This document shows, in pieces, positions 1 to 10,301 of a stretch of DNA of 64,000 nt (positions are counted from its first letter, which is position 1; each line of letters opens with the position of its first letter). Both the position numbers and the translations under genes were made by a program. The stretch comes from Hydnum rufescens UP504. Taxonomy: Eukaryota > Basidiomycota > Agaricomycetes > Cantharellales > Hydnaceae. The notes under the pieces are model-generated. The model was given only the letters and a program-made list of their open reading frames with translations. It made no database searches and had not been told where the DNA came from. The stretch spans positions 15,754 to 79,753 of the forward strand of contig MU128929.1 of the NCBI GenBank assembly GCA_014904985.1, read 5' to 3'.

Positions 1-288
1 TTGTCCAAGTCTCCCTGAAAATTCAGTTCTGCTGCTTCATTCCTCCATGTTCTTGTCTTCTGAAACATTATGTAATCCTCACTTCATGAGCCTTCTCATC
101 AATCATATTAAGGGGCTCCTGTTTGTCCTTGGCCTGATTACATAATCACCTCCCTGAGCCATGAACAACCCTTAACACTTTGGAGGAAATGATTTTCCCT
201 GAATTAGGTGGTCAGCACACTCATAACCCTCAGAACTGGCCAGTGAATTTGCTGATGTTGTATTATGGCCATCTGCAGATGCAGATAT
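1..288. other. left-edge non-coding sequence
   Basis: No convincing reading frame. The stretch is AT-rich and T/C-rich. It ends in the pentamer GATAT at 284-288, which is repeated directly after the LTR element at 1712-1716, so this is the pre-insertion flank of that element. Confidence 0.5.
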
Positions 289-384
289 TGTTGAGATGAA
301 TATACTATCGATTACATAATGTACATACTTTGTGTTTATCTTCTACATGTGCATTACGCTTCCGCCGAGCACCGTCACTCATTA
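289..384 (+). repeat. 5' LTR (96 bp)
   Basis: Aligns without gaps to 1616-1711, with about 7 substitutions in 96 bp. The termini are imperfect inverted repeats (TGTTGAG and CTCATTA). At under 100 bp it is very short for a copia LTR. Confidence 0.85.
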
Positions 385-396
385 GGTTATGGGCCC
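385..396 (+). promoter_or_regulatory. primer-binding site, initiator-tRNA-Met half-molecule type
   Basis: GGTTATGGGCCC lies immediately after the 5' LTR. Reverse transcription of several copia-type elements is primed from the anticodon-loop region of initiator tRNA-Met rather than its 3' end (established knowledge). The complement of that loop is close to GGTTATGAGCCC, a single mismatch. The identity of the priming tRNA is inferred. Confidence 0.6.
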
Positions 397-477
397 ATGT
401 GGCATTGTAGGAGGCAGCAGTAAAAACCACAGTGGCAGGAAAAACCGCCTAAAACCCTCACTCGAGACACGAGGTCT

Positions 478-631
478 GCCAGTAAAAAGCAGCGCGGCAG
501 TAAAAACCACACCTGGATGCTTGTGCCAGTAAAAAGCCAAGGTCTGAACTCTCTGCCAGTAAAAAGCGGCGTGGCAGTAAAAACCACATCTAGACGCTTG
601 TGCCAGTAAAAAGCCAAGGTCTCCTCTTCCT
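478..631 (+). repeat. two tandem 77-bp units rich in CAGTAAAAA
   Basis: The units start at 478 and 555. Each contains three CAGTAAAAA motifs, in the order CCAGTAAAAAGC, GCAGTAAAAACC, CCAGTAAAAAGCC, and then CAAGGTCT. Further single copies occur at about 417 and 680, and a variant at about 436. The array lies in the untranslated leader between the primer-binding site and gag. Confidence 0.8.
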
Positions 632-738
632 TCTGGACCAGCAAAAGTCCGGATCCTATTCCCACCATCTCATCTTGAGCCAGTAAAAAGCTCAACTCTC
701 CGTTAAACTCCCCCTCCTCTGTACACGAGACCCTTTCC

Positions 739-1590
739 ATGTCTGATACTGTCAAAATCCTAAAACTTAACAGAGACAACTACTCTGAATGGCGAGAATA
801 CGCTAAATCCCATTTAATCACTAAAAACTATGACCTCTGGGAAGTCACACTAGGCACCTGCCTGTCCCCTTCTACCGAGAAAGAAGTTGCTGCGCACATC
901 CGTCTCCAGGCACAGGCACGCACACACTTAATCCTCACCGTTGACCCCTCTCAACTCACACATTTTGCCGACGAGGACCCCTTGAAAATTTGGAGGAACC
1001 TCGAAACCGTCTACTGTTCCAAGGGCCTCGGCACTCGCATGGCCGAACTTCGAAAACTATACGGAATGCACAAGTCCGGCGACCAGCCCATGCGCACATG
1101 GATTACATCCATCCAACACCAAATCCGAGTTCTCAAGGACCTAGGGTCCACACTCCGTGATGATGAAGTCATCCTCACACTCACAGGTGGACTAGACACC
1201 CATTACAACTTCCTTATTGTTGCCCTCGACTCTGTCCCAGACGAAATCTGCACCATTGATTATGTCATCGAGCGCCTCGTCAATGAAGAAACTTGATCTG
1301 CGTCACAAGACCTTGCAAAAGAGAACTCGCACTCAGCCCTAAATGCACGAGCCAAACATGGTTTTGACATGTCCACAGTCATCTGTCGAGGATGCAACGG
1401 AAAAGGCCACTTCCAAAAAGACTGCCCTTCCGCCCAGGGAGACTCAGGAGGAATGGAGGGAAAGCTCCAAGAGCTCGAGGCCAAACTCACAGAATTACAG
1501 TTGTCACTCCCGGAAACCAAGCACTCAGTACACACAGCTATAATCGACAAGGATAGTTGTATATATGAAGGCAGCCCGCATGCTTTCTAG
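739..1590 (+). pseudogene. copia-type gag with in-frame stop before the zinc knuckle
   Basis: Residues 1-185 (739-1296) look like the UBN2/copia gag core: an N-terminal NRDNYSEWREY block (a W-containing start typical of the family), an LIxKNYDLWEV block and helices around LRKLYGMHKS. A TGA at 1294-1296 interrupts the frame. The same frame then stays open to 1590 and encodes a CCHC knuckle at about 1387-1431, C-x2-C-x4-H-x4-C (CRGCNGKGHFQKDC), followed by a short acidic coiled-coil-like tail. The stop is therefore a single nonsense change, or a read-through point, in an otherwise intact gag. No pol sequence follows. Confidence 0.75.
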
Positions 1591-1602
1591 GGTCACCATG
1601 CA

Positions 1603-1615
1603 GGTTGAGGGAGGG
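1603..1615 (+). other. polypurine tract
   Basis: The purine-rich run GGTTGAGGGAGGG directly abuts the 3' LTR. This is the expected plus-strand priming site of an LTR retroelement. Confidence 0.6.
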
Positions 1616-1711
1616 TGTTGAGACAAATATACTATCGATTACATAATGTACATACTTTGTGTTTCTCTTCTACATGTGCGTTATGCTTCCGCTGAGCACC
1701 GTCGCTCATTA
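1616..1711 (+). repeat. 3' LTR (96 bp)
   Basis: Partner of the 289-384 repeat, followed directly by the GATAT target duplication at 1712-1716. Confidence 0.85.
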
Positions 1712-1816
1712 GATATACCTATATAGAGCTTCAATCCACAGATCCTGATCTGATCCATGGGCCATCCAATGTGCGAGGAGCCCTACAAAGGGTGCTGTGA
1801 CCATGCACCAGACTGG

Positions 1817-2042
1817 TGTCATGAGTCATACTCACAACCTCTTACATAACCTAATCACATGACTTCCTCTCATCACACCACACATATCATACCATATATC
1901 ATACCACCTCACCTTCCTTAGTAATTCCTTAGTCTACTGGTATATATAAGTAGATCCCTCCTGTATTCTTGCCTCCTTAGAAGATTGAGAATATATTGTC
2001 TTTGGCTGATCTTACTCATGTGAAGCCTCTCTCTGTTTCACA
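1817..2042 (+). repeat. possible solo LTR of another element
   Basis: Begins TGTCATGAG and ends TTTCACA. It has a TATATATAAG box near 1941-1950 followed by a T/C-rich, transcript-start-like stretch, as in many fungal LTRs. No target duplication was found and no second copy is in the window, so this is only suggestive. Confidence 0.25.
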
Positions 2043-2721
2043 ACTCTGCCTTGAAGTCCCTCTCATGTTGGGTCTCTCAGAATTCAGTTCACTCCCTCCT
2101 ATTCCTTTACCCCCGCGCTTACATAATCCTTGTTCGCGAACTCCCAGTCAGCCGTCTTAAGGACTTTTCATTCATACTCAACCCACAATGAATGACCCTT
2201 AAATGACTGGTGGCAGAATGTTTTGTTATCCTCCCGTCATGTACATGTACATGTTGCACTTTCGGTGGTCATCATATCTTACACTGATGCACTTTCATCA
2301 TGTTCTTCTCAGTCTGGCTGATCCTGGTCCATACAGGGATCCAGACTTGGCTGTCGGTCTCCATGGGTTGGACCGAGTGTGCATGGAGACACCGCCAAAC
2401 AATCCAACGGGGCAATCGTGCACCCACACATGCACGATACCGGACAAGTTCTAGTTGGTCCTCACTGCGTTCGCTCGGGCACTAGAAATTCCTCGTCAGA
2501 TATGCAACAATGCTGGTCCGATTCGAGGAATGTATTGAATAAACTGCGCCGGCGACATGTGTGTGGACATATTTGGGCTGGTCTAGACATCGAAGAGGAA
2601 GGCATATGAGATAATTCGAGACATTTGTATGCAGGCTGACTTGGTGAGTTTTTGACATCCATACCAGCGCATAAAAGAGCACCACAGTAGTCAAGGTAGT
2701 GCTTTCCAGTAATCAGACTAT
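2043..2721. other. intergenic sequence, nothing recognised
   Basis: Only short overlapping frames on both strands and no family motif. It separates the LTR region from the 3' end of the deaminase-like gene. Confidence 0.4.
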
Positions 2722-4642
2722 TTACACATCCAATGATACCCATCTCTTCATGAGGTTTGCCATTCTCTCCAATTGGTTGTCCTCATGATCAGAGTCATCT
2801 GAGGTAGAACCTTGAAAACTCCTTGCACTCCGAGCGCTTGGAATTGCAGACTTCATGTGATCTTGAACAAATTTTACCACTTCCCTGATCCAGACATCCA
2901 TCAGAGCTGCCTCCATGGACTCCGCAATGGGCACGGAGATTCCAATTGTTGGCAATATCCAGGGGGAAATGAAACCATGGGATGCGGGTATGTCGAAAGA
3001 CATATCATCATACTCGACTTGAAGCGTTTGGGCGAGTAAGCTGCAGCACCAGCAGCATTTCTTTCCCACACCTATTGTGCTGACGCCGGTCCTTGTCACC
3101 AGTTTCTACACAGAAGATGGTTTGGGTAAGCAGTTGAGGTGATATAGCCACCATTCCACATTACCTCCATGGCTTCGAGTTTCTTCTGCATCGCATTGTC
3201 AGGAAGCGGCACCCTGCCCTTACATGCGATAATCATGCCCATCAAAGAGGCTTCGCAATGGATTGTCCCACAGAATTGGACAGGCAATAATTTGCTCTTC
3301 AATGCCCGAATCATCGAAACGACATCTTCGGTCTCACGAGCCATGCTCAACGTCTTAAGTGCGTACTCGATGGCCGAGTTCACAATTGGCTCACCCGGCG
3401 CACAGATTTCGGGTGAGACAGCCCGAGTCACGACGAAATCGAGGACGATATTCCTGAATAAGGTGGATTTCTGGAGGCTCCTGGAAACATACCGAATGGC
3501 GCTTTCCCAAGCAACAATATTTCCGAGGTGGCGCAGTGCGAACAAATGAATTTCTTCATTAGGTTTGATTACCATGTCTAGCGCATCTGGATTACGAGAT
3601 TGTTAGACAGTACTGGGCAGCATAGAGAATAATGAGATGGACCTTCATCGGAGACAGCAGAACAATCATCCCTAAGTCCTACCCTCAGCTTCAATTGGAT
3701 TGAAAACAGTGAAAGAAGATCGCGAATAGGGAGCTTGTACAACAGGGTGCACAAGGTTTGCAGAGTGAGACAGAGGAGGGCAAGAGAGCCAGAATGGATA
3801 GTTTTGTTATTTTTATCATTACGGCCATAACAATCACCGGCGAAGCGTTTAGCATTCCTGATGAGACGACAAAGGAAGCTGACCCAGATTGGTGCGCTGT
3901 TTATATTCCATTCGTATGTATGCTCCTTCCCGACCACCAATATGCTAGCTAGGGCAGTCCGGGAATCCGAGTCTAACGATACGTGCACTTGCTTGGAAGG
4001 AAGAAACTCTCCAGGGTGGGGGATCCAACCGTCCAGGATTTCATCCAAAGGGTGTTTGAATGCGTAGAGGTCGGCATGCAAACGATGCGTGATCCTCAGT
4101 AAACATGAACGAACAATAAAGGCCGTGAATAAAGCATCATCTTGGGTGGTTTTCAAATCCCGAACGGCAGCCAGGAGATGGCTGGCATAATCCTGTAGAG
4201 AGTCTTCATTCACATAGTGACTGAGAATCGCAGGTGCAGGATGTGAGATATAAGGAGAATGAGAGGCACTTGGAACGTACGGCGGCATTGCTAGATCACG
4301 TAGAGTCTTTGGACTCGGGGCAATGCGATCGATTCTGAACATGGGCTGATCCCTGGGAAAGGGATTCACAGCACTCCGGAGCAGCACTTCATGTGCATCC
4401 ACTGACACTGCGAGTACCACCTCAGAAGATAACTTCCCAGCGACAGCCACAACTGTCCTCGCTGGTCCGTCCTCAATCCCACGAGTCAGCAGGGTTGCAA
4501 AGTGGTTACAGGCGATTAACGTAGGCGAGATGTGGTTATGATCAGTAAAATCGGGTGTCTCGACTCTCTGATTAAGCTTCGTTATCAGAGACGAGAGGGT
4601 TCTAATTTTATGATCTATCTCCAGCAACGTAGTGTCTGACAT
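2722..4642 (-). CDS. deaminase-like protein, OTT_1508 type (uncharacterised)
   Basis: Model: complement(2722..3105, 3165..3586, 3643..4642), 601 residues. The introns are 59 and 56 bp and all joins keep frame. The start ATG at 4640-4642 has no competing upstream ATG in frame. The N-terminal two thirds are helical with no motif I know. Near residue 443 there is an HCEA block (in GTIHCEASLMG) and near 491-495 a CCWCC block (after IGVGKK). The pair matches the zinc-binding HxE plus CxxC pattern of cytidine-deaminase-fold proteins, as in the OTT_1508-like deaminases that are expanded in mushroom genomes. The tail is acidic and serine-rich (STSDDSDHEDN). Family assignment rests on these two motifs only. 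The substrate is unknown. Confidence 0.65.
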
Positions 4643-5132
4643 GATTGTTGGTCGGAATTTTCCGAAAATCGCTGGATGACGCTATCATAGTTTACGTAAC
4701 AGTTCCGCAATGAGCACCAGCGTCTAGAGTATTATGATCGCACCAAAGTTGTTCTGAGACTCGAACTTTCCACAACTTAGAAGTCGTGGCTCACTTGATA
4801 GGTGAACTGAAATCGTATCATCTATTGTCCGTATCGTCTGTGATGACAACTTGAGTGAACAGAATCTTGGGGGAACCGTGGCCAATCTATCGAAGAAATA
4901 ATTGGGTGGTGGAGATGCAATACGGGATAGTGTTCATAAGAGGCCTGGGTTTCTTGAAACAAGTCAACAGAAAACAAGAAAAAAAAGCTCAGGCCCATGG
5001 TGAGTGATTGGATTGACATTCGCGAACGGTGCCCCGAGGCAAGCGAGCAGCCCTGGGCCATGTGCGCAACCCCTCGGGTAATGGAACTATATGTCGTCGT
5101 CGTGCGGCGATCTGCGATGACTGGGAAGAGTT
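4643..5132. other. intergenic spacer between two minus-strand genes
   Basis: About 490 bp holding the promoter side of the deaminase-like gene and the 3' end of the serine dehydratase gene. No additional gene seen. Confidence 0.4.
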
Positions 5133-8100
5133 TCAACTAAGGACAGGCGATCGATTGGCACCGTCAGTCCCCGAGATCGATCGAGCCCAGCAAATGAGAA
5201 ATCATACCAAGCAGGCGAAGTCAATGGAATGCGGACTGTGGTAGCCAAGCCTCCCAGACTCGTTTCTTTATATTTCTCGCTCATATCTGCGATTCGTCCG
5301 ATTACTCTTAAGAGGCCATCCGAAATTCAAAAGAGGGTGGCTTACCTGTCGCGGTCATGCGCATGGCAGCGATCGCCTCGTCCAATGTGACCGAATGAAC
5401 ACCGCCGCTTGCCATTGCCAGTTGGGCCGCTGATCGGTGACAATCACACAAGTCAGGCAAATTAGAAAGTGATAGTGCGATACTTCATTCACAGAGCGTT
5501 GGACTATGAGTTGAGGGAGACACTAACCTGTAACGGCCTTGATGGCTGGACGCGCACGCGAGAGGTATACCATTAAGCGCGAAGAAGGTCGGAGCCAAAA
5601 GACGATGAACGTACCCCCCAGTGAGTTTCTCTCTATGCATGGAACCTGAACAAGACCATCTGAGAATAGAAAAAATTGTTCCAGTGAGTATCTCCTTCCG
5701 TCTTTTAATCGACGGCGAAACAAGGGGTCTCCACAAACCGATGGGATCACAAGTCAAACCGAGGTTCTATAATCATCATCATTGTCGAGTACGTTAGCCC
5801 CGTCATCCAAGATGTAAACTCAACGACAGTACGCACATGTTCGATACCAATCTCAGCGCTCTGAAGAATGATCTCCGGGGATGCTGCGACGATCCAACAA
5901 TCTGAGTTTCGTATCCATACCTCCATAGATCATATGCATGCATCCACTCACCTCCCATGCAGGCAGAGAACCCTGGGTGGGTAGGATCAAGATTAGATAA
6001 CATTTTAGGAAGTGAATCGCAGACAGACAGTACCTGCAGCTAGTGGAAGGCAGAATCAGAAGGCGAAGCTGCATGAGACTCCGGTACTACTGCTTAGGAG
6101 AACCGGCACCTACCAGCCATCGAACAAGCGACTCCCACTTCAGCTTGACATCCTATTTAACAATAAATTTCAGTGGTCAGTCGCATCATTCAGTCCAGCG
6201 GCACCCGCATCTACTCGCCGCCTATCGGAAGGATGGGGAAATTAATAAGCTAGACTAGAGAGATTAGATTCTCTTGAATAATACCTTCTGCTGCTGAAAT
6301 TGTGGAGCCACGCTTGAACAACATTCTAATGAACATGAACAAGGGTGAGGGAGATGGTCAATTAAGACGCGTGACATCATCATACCCAATGGCGGAAGCC
6401 GTGAGTCTTGGGAAACAGGTCATCAGCTCTGACATACATCCTCATATTCGTCGGGACTCACAGAAATGTGGAAATATCACGCTGGGGGTCTTCCGATAGA
6501 AACTTAAGTGTCAAGAATGAGCGATCCCAGGAATAAATCTGGACAACATTCCTGAACCCACTTCTAGGATATACTTGAGGACCTAAAGTGTGTAAATAGT
6601 TCGTCAAGTGATCCTGAAGAGATAAGATACCCGCCACGTACCGCGGGAATAACACCAGAAGCACCATTTGTGGGTGATGTAACAATACGGCCACCACTCG
6701 CATTGACTTCATTCACGGCGATGGCATAGCAAGATAAGAAATCGATACCGGGGAATGAGGCCTTGCGCTGAATGAAAAAGGGAGAAGTGAGTCAAAGAAT
6801 AAGTTTCAGGCGGAGAGAAAACGGCTCGCAGTAGGCATCGGTGGGATTGGGTGGTCTAGCTTTCCCCTTACGAGTTTTCGCCGCATGCTGGGAATAGTTG
6901 GTGTGACAGAGGCGGGCGGCCTATCTGACCCATTTGTAACCTGGGGTGCAGCTCGCGCCGACATGGGGTTCAGTGCTGCTGTTGGGTTTATGACATCAAG
7001 ATGGGAATCACTAATATCTGGGGTCGGGGCGGCAATCGCTGGATTTGACGAGGGTGCATATATGGCCGGATAAAATCTAAAAACGTTGGGATCAGGTCTG
7101 CTATTGTCTTCCATGGAGTGAAAGAACCTACCCCTTCATCAAGCGTCTATTGGATATCGTCAGAAATAATACTATAGCAATAAGGATCGCGGCAGGTCTG
7201 CACCTGTACAGGGCTGGAGCTCTCCGCTTCAGCTGCAATCTACCCGGAAGCGTTTCCTCAGTGGTGGACACTCCGGTACGAATACATTCATCCATTACAC
7301 CCCAAATCTTGAACAATTTATCGTGTATCTCGTCGGGGCTGAGATAATGTAGCTCGTTTTCATAAACAAGCTGGGCGATTGTTAGCTAAAATTGGAGACA
7401 TATTGTCCCACTTAGAGACCTCACACCAACAAATGCAATAGGAGACGTCATGCTAACGTTATGCTTCCGTGTTAACGCTAAAAGACTGTCGCCAGAGTGG
7501 AAGAGGTAACGGGGCTGACTTGATTTATACGGATCCGATGACGATTCTGGCGATGAGTCTGAATTTTGCACAGGGGACGGTTGCAAGAGTCCAGTGAGGG
7601 TGGAATCCATGCCATGTGCCTGAGATAATCGTGCAGGGGCGACTCGGGATTTATCCACTCCTTTGTAAAAGAGATTCTCGTCGACTGCACGAGATGTAAG
7701 TCAAAGGGCAGGATAATCAAGTGAGTGATATTACTCTTGGTTTTCTCATTCACCACTGAATATCATCAGTTAGTGCGCGCAGAGAATACATTCAACAAAC
7801 CGAGGAAACGGACCGAAACCTCCACCGACTGAGTAATATTCATTCGTAGCCAAAAGATCACCATTTTGGTCAAAAGCAGAGAAGCGCATTCCATTTGGAT
7901 GGGTGGGAAGGACCTGGTCCCACCTCCAAACCATGTCTCGATCCATATCATATTTAATTCTATGCCTACCATTTATTTCAAGAATCTTGGTCGAGAGAAG
8001 ATTTTCATAGCGTGCGTTGATAGTGCTAGTATCGATGGTTTCGGGATCGCACCCTGGAAAACTGATGTCAACGCATAATCGATTGCCCCTGTTAATTTCG

Positions 8101-8728
8101 CCCACCCTGGAAGCCCATCATCAAGGCCTGGGGTGTCATATGTCCTTTTCCGGTGGCTGCGAGGGATCCATAACTGGAGGATAATTAGCAACATAATTAA
8201 TACAGGATTAAATGAACGTGAACGACGCACAGAGTAACCTTTAGAGTATGGATAGAACGAAGGATACCAGCGTCCTCAAGGTCTAGGATAAATATCTTGG
8301 CAGCGCGGAGGGGTCCAACGGTATGTGAACTAAGTGGGAATATTTGAATGCCAAAGGTAATGGCAGGCCTATATCCTTGGTCGTACCTCGAAGGTCCTAC
8401 GCCGATAGAAAATAAATCAAATGTAGAGATGACCTAGGAGACAAAGGCATTGAAGCCGCTCCACAAAGGATGGCACGATGGTACACACTGCATGCTCTAT
8501 ACGGTTGCCGTCATCCTTCTCTATTTCGACTTTGGGATTTTCGCGGGAAACAAGGGCAGCCGAAGACATCCGGGCAACGGCTTGGCGGAGACGCCATTCT
8601 TTAGACGGGAGCGCAGGGGCTGGGGAGGGGAATATCGAATATGTATCACCGTGCCTGAGACACACAGCAGAGATAGACGGAAGATGACTAGCACCCTTTA
8701 AGGACTGTAATGCTCGTAGCATCATCAT
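5133..8728 (-). CDS. L-serine dehydratase, iron-sulfur type
   Basis: Converts L-serine to pyruvate and ammonia with a [4Fe-4S] cluster. Hand model: 25 exons, 654 residues, no frame break. Exons from the 5' end (minus strand): 8489-8728, 8387-8433, 8231-8329, 8106-8173, 7814-8053, 7735-7755, 7458-7684, 7204-7385, 7132-7146, 6872-7076, 6642-6767, 6562-6582, 6462-6502, 6386-6406, 6285-6325, 6114-6152, 6034-6039, 5952-5972, 5837-5883, 5739-5766, 5615-5659, 5528-5545, 5346-5429, 5208-5286, 5133-5136. Motifs in order: [14 protein letters not shown] and SHTVGP (about 83-102), HPNGMRF and YYSVGGGF of the beta domain, SPTNGASG, then cluster cysteines GCQ (533), LTCDP (575) and VPC (586), and a C-terminal Cys654. 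Spacings 42 and 11 equal those of bacterial SdaA. The basic first 80 residues could be a mitochondrial presequence (inference). A disordered insert (about 390-450) is absent from bacteria. Confidence 0.93.
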
Positions 8729-9509
8729 AGTACCCTCGCAAGAAGAAACAGATCGGCCAATAGCCTGGTTTCTACCAGGGCTTTTACCAATATTATTTTA
8801 GTATGGCTGTGGATGGAAGACCCAGACCAAACTAGAGTCACTAGTAAGTTTTTAAGTGTACACAAAATATTCGGGAATCGCCATCCGCCCTAATCTTGCG
8901 GACGTAATATTATTGTAATCGATCTGTTACGTCAAGCAGTAGTCACTACGACGTCTTGTGGGTGCTGCCGCAAGCACGTGAGGCGCGGGAACCTAATTTG
9001 TAGCGAATACTTCTCAAGGCGTAATTTGTGGTTCTAATCCAACAGATGCCTGAGGGAGGTGGCCATGGAGCTTCCAACGTATTTTGAGATTGTATGTGAT
9101 CTATCTGTGCCCAGATCGCAGAAGGTGCACACATTGTTCTGACGGCTTCCTTTTGCGGGAGGCCCAACCAGCCACTCTATTGAAATCATCTGCCGTCATT
9201 CCCAAAAGTTAGCTCCCACAATGCATTATTTCACCCCACCTCAATAATATGAGATCATCATTATCACATTATCTCCAAAACACTACTGTCCCTAAACTGA
9301 GACTTTCGGAGCTGTGACACAAATTCAGGCCAGATTTAAGAAAATTTGTTCATAAAGTTTTGTAGAGGGGGCGCAAATCCAGGAAATTTTTTACCTCAAT
9401 ACGTCGCCGCATTTACTTGATAATAGCTTTGTAAACCCAATTAGCTCACAGTGCTAGCCATCCTTCGAATCTTTGTCTGAAGCCAGCGCAAGAGAGATTC
9501 ACGCTCATT

Positions 9510-9527
9510 GGCTGAGCTTACTCAGCC
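9510..9527. repeat. perfect 7-bp stem hairpin
   Basis: GGCTGAG, 4-nt loop CTTA, CTCAGCC. Confidence 0.5.
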
Positions 9528-9603
9528 AGGTTACCGGGTGGGCGGGAGTTGCCGAGAGTGGACTGTACGAGTGCGTTGCGCGATAGTCTCGTAACTCTCG
9601 TTG

Positions 9604-9627
9604 CCAGACCGAGTGAACTCGGTCTGG
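9604..9627. repeat. 24-bp palindrome with 11-bp perfect arms
   Basis: CCAGACCGAGT, 2-nt GA spacer, ACTCGGTCTGG. The arms match at all 11 positions. There is no adjacent coding sequence. Confidence 0.6.
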
Positions 9628-10301
9628 TGAATCGGGGAGATCCGAAGGCGTCACTTGGTTTTTATGCCTCCCGTACTTTCAAAATTTCCGGTCCTCATCA
9701 GTGGGCTGCTGAGCGTATAGACGTCACTTGAGTTCTTTGCCGCAATTCCCGGTCTATTCGACCACCCACACACTGGCAGGCGAGGGTAGAGTCAGCTCCC
9801 ATAATTGGCACGTCAGAGGGTAATGTACACCCTGCCGCCTTTATCGAGGCGTCAGGGGCTTTCTTAAAAACCTAACAAACCGAAGCTGACTAAGACCCCC
9901 CCACTCGAGGTATAGGGAATACACTGATGGACCTAATGTAAGAACGGGCTGGAGCTACCCACTCCTCTCCCCTGCCGCTTTCTCCCCCGCCTCCATGACT
10001 GAAGGGGCCATCAGACAATGCTCCCAGCAGTACTCGTCCCCCCGTCAGCTTTCGTATGTGTGAACAACCCGGCACACCACCGGGCATGCTGTTTTGCTTT
10101 GACTAAACCTCTCTATGTTTTCTCTTCTCTTTTATATGTCCAATATGGCTCTATCTCAACCCAGCCCACACCTGCACAAACCAGAATCCCCCCCCTTTCG
10201 CACACCCCCTCCACCATATCCCAATCAACACCGTAGATTAATCCCACGTACTGAATTGTCATGTATTTGGACTGCCCTTGGCTTTCGGGCGCCTGCCGCG
10301 G

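Larger units (their letters stand above)
289..1711 (+). mobile_element. non-autonomous gag-only Ty1/copia-like LTR element
   Basis: The element has two 96-bp direct repeats (289-384 and 1616-1711) that differ at about 7 positions. They start with TGTTGAG and end with CTCATTA. It is flanked by a 5-bp duplication, GATAT at 284-288 and 1712-1716. Next to the 5' LTR is a primer-binding site. A purine tract (1603-1615) precedes the 3' LTR. The only coding content is a copia-type gag with a CCHC knuckle. There is no room for protease, integrase or reverse transcriptase in 1.42 kb, so the element must depend on enzymes supplied in trans. The layout resembles the plant TR-GAG/TRIM class (established knowledge). 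The LTR divergence (about 93% identity) and one in-frame stop in gag suggest a fairly old copy. Confidence 0.85.

Noticed and set aside
6114..6152. The serine of SPTNGASG as a lost iron-sulfur ligand in serine dehydratase
   Set aside because: Bacterial enzymes have Cys there, but spacing shows that the cluster ligands are the later GCQ, LTC and VPC cysteines, all present.
9000..9050. A T-arm-like GGTTCTAATCC suggesting a tRNA
   Set aside because: The flanking bases do not form a 5-bp T stem, and no acceptor stem or D arm could be paired upstream.
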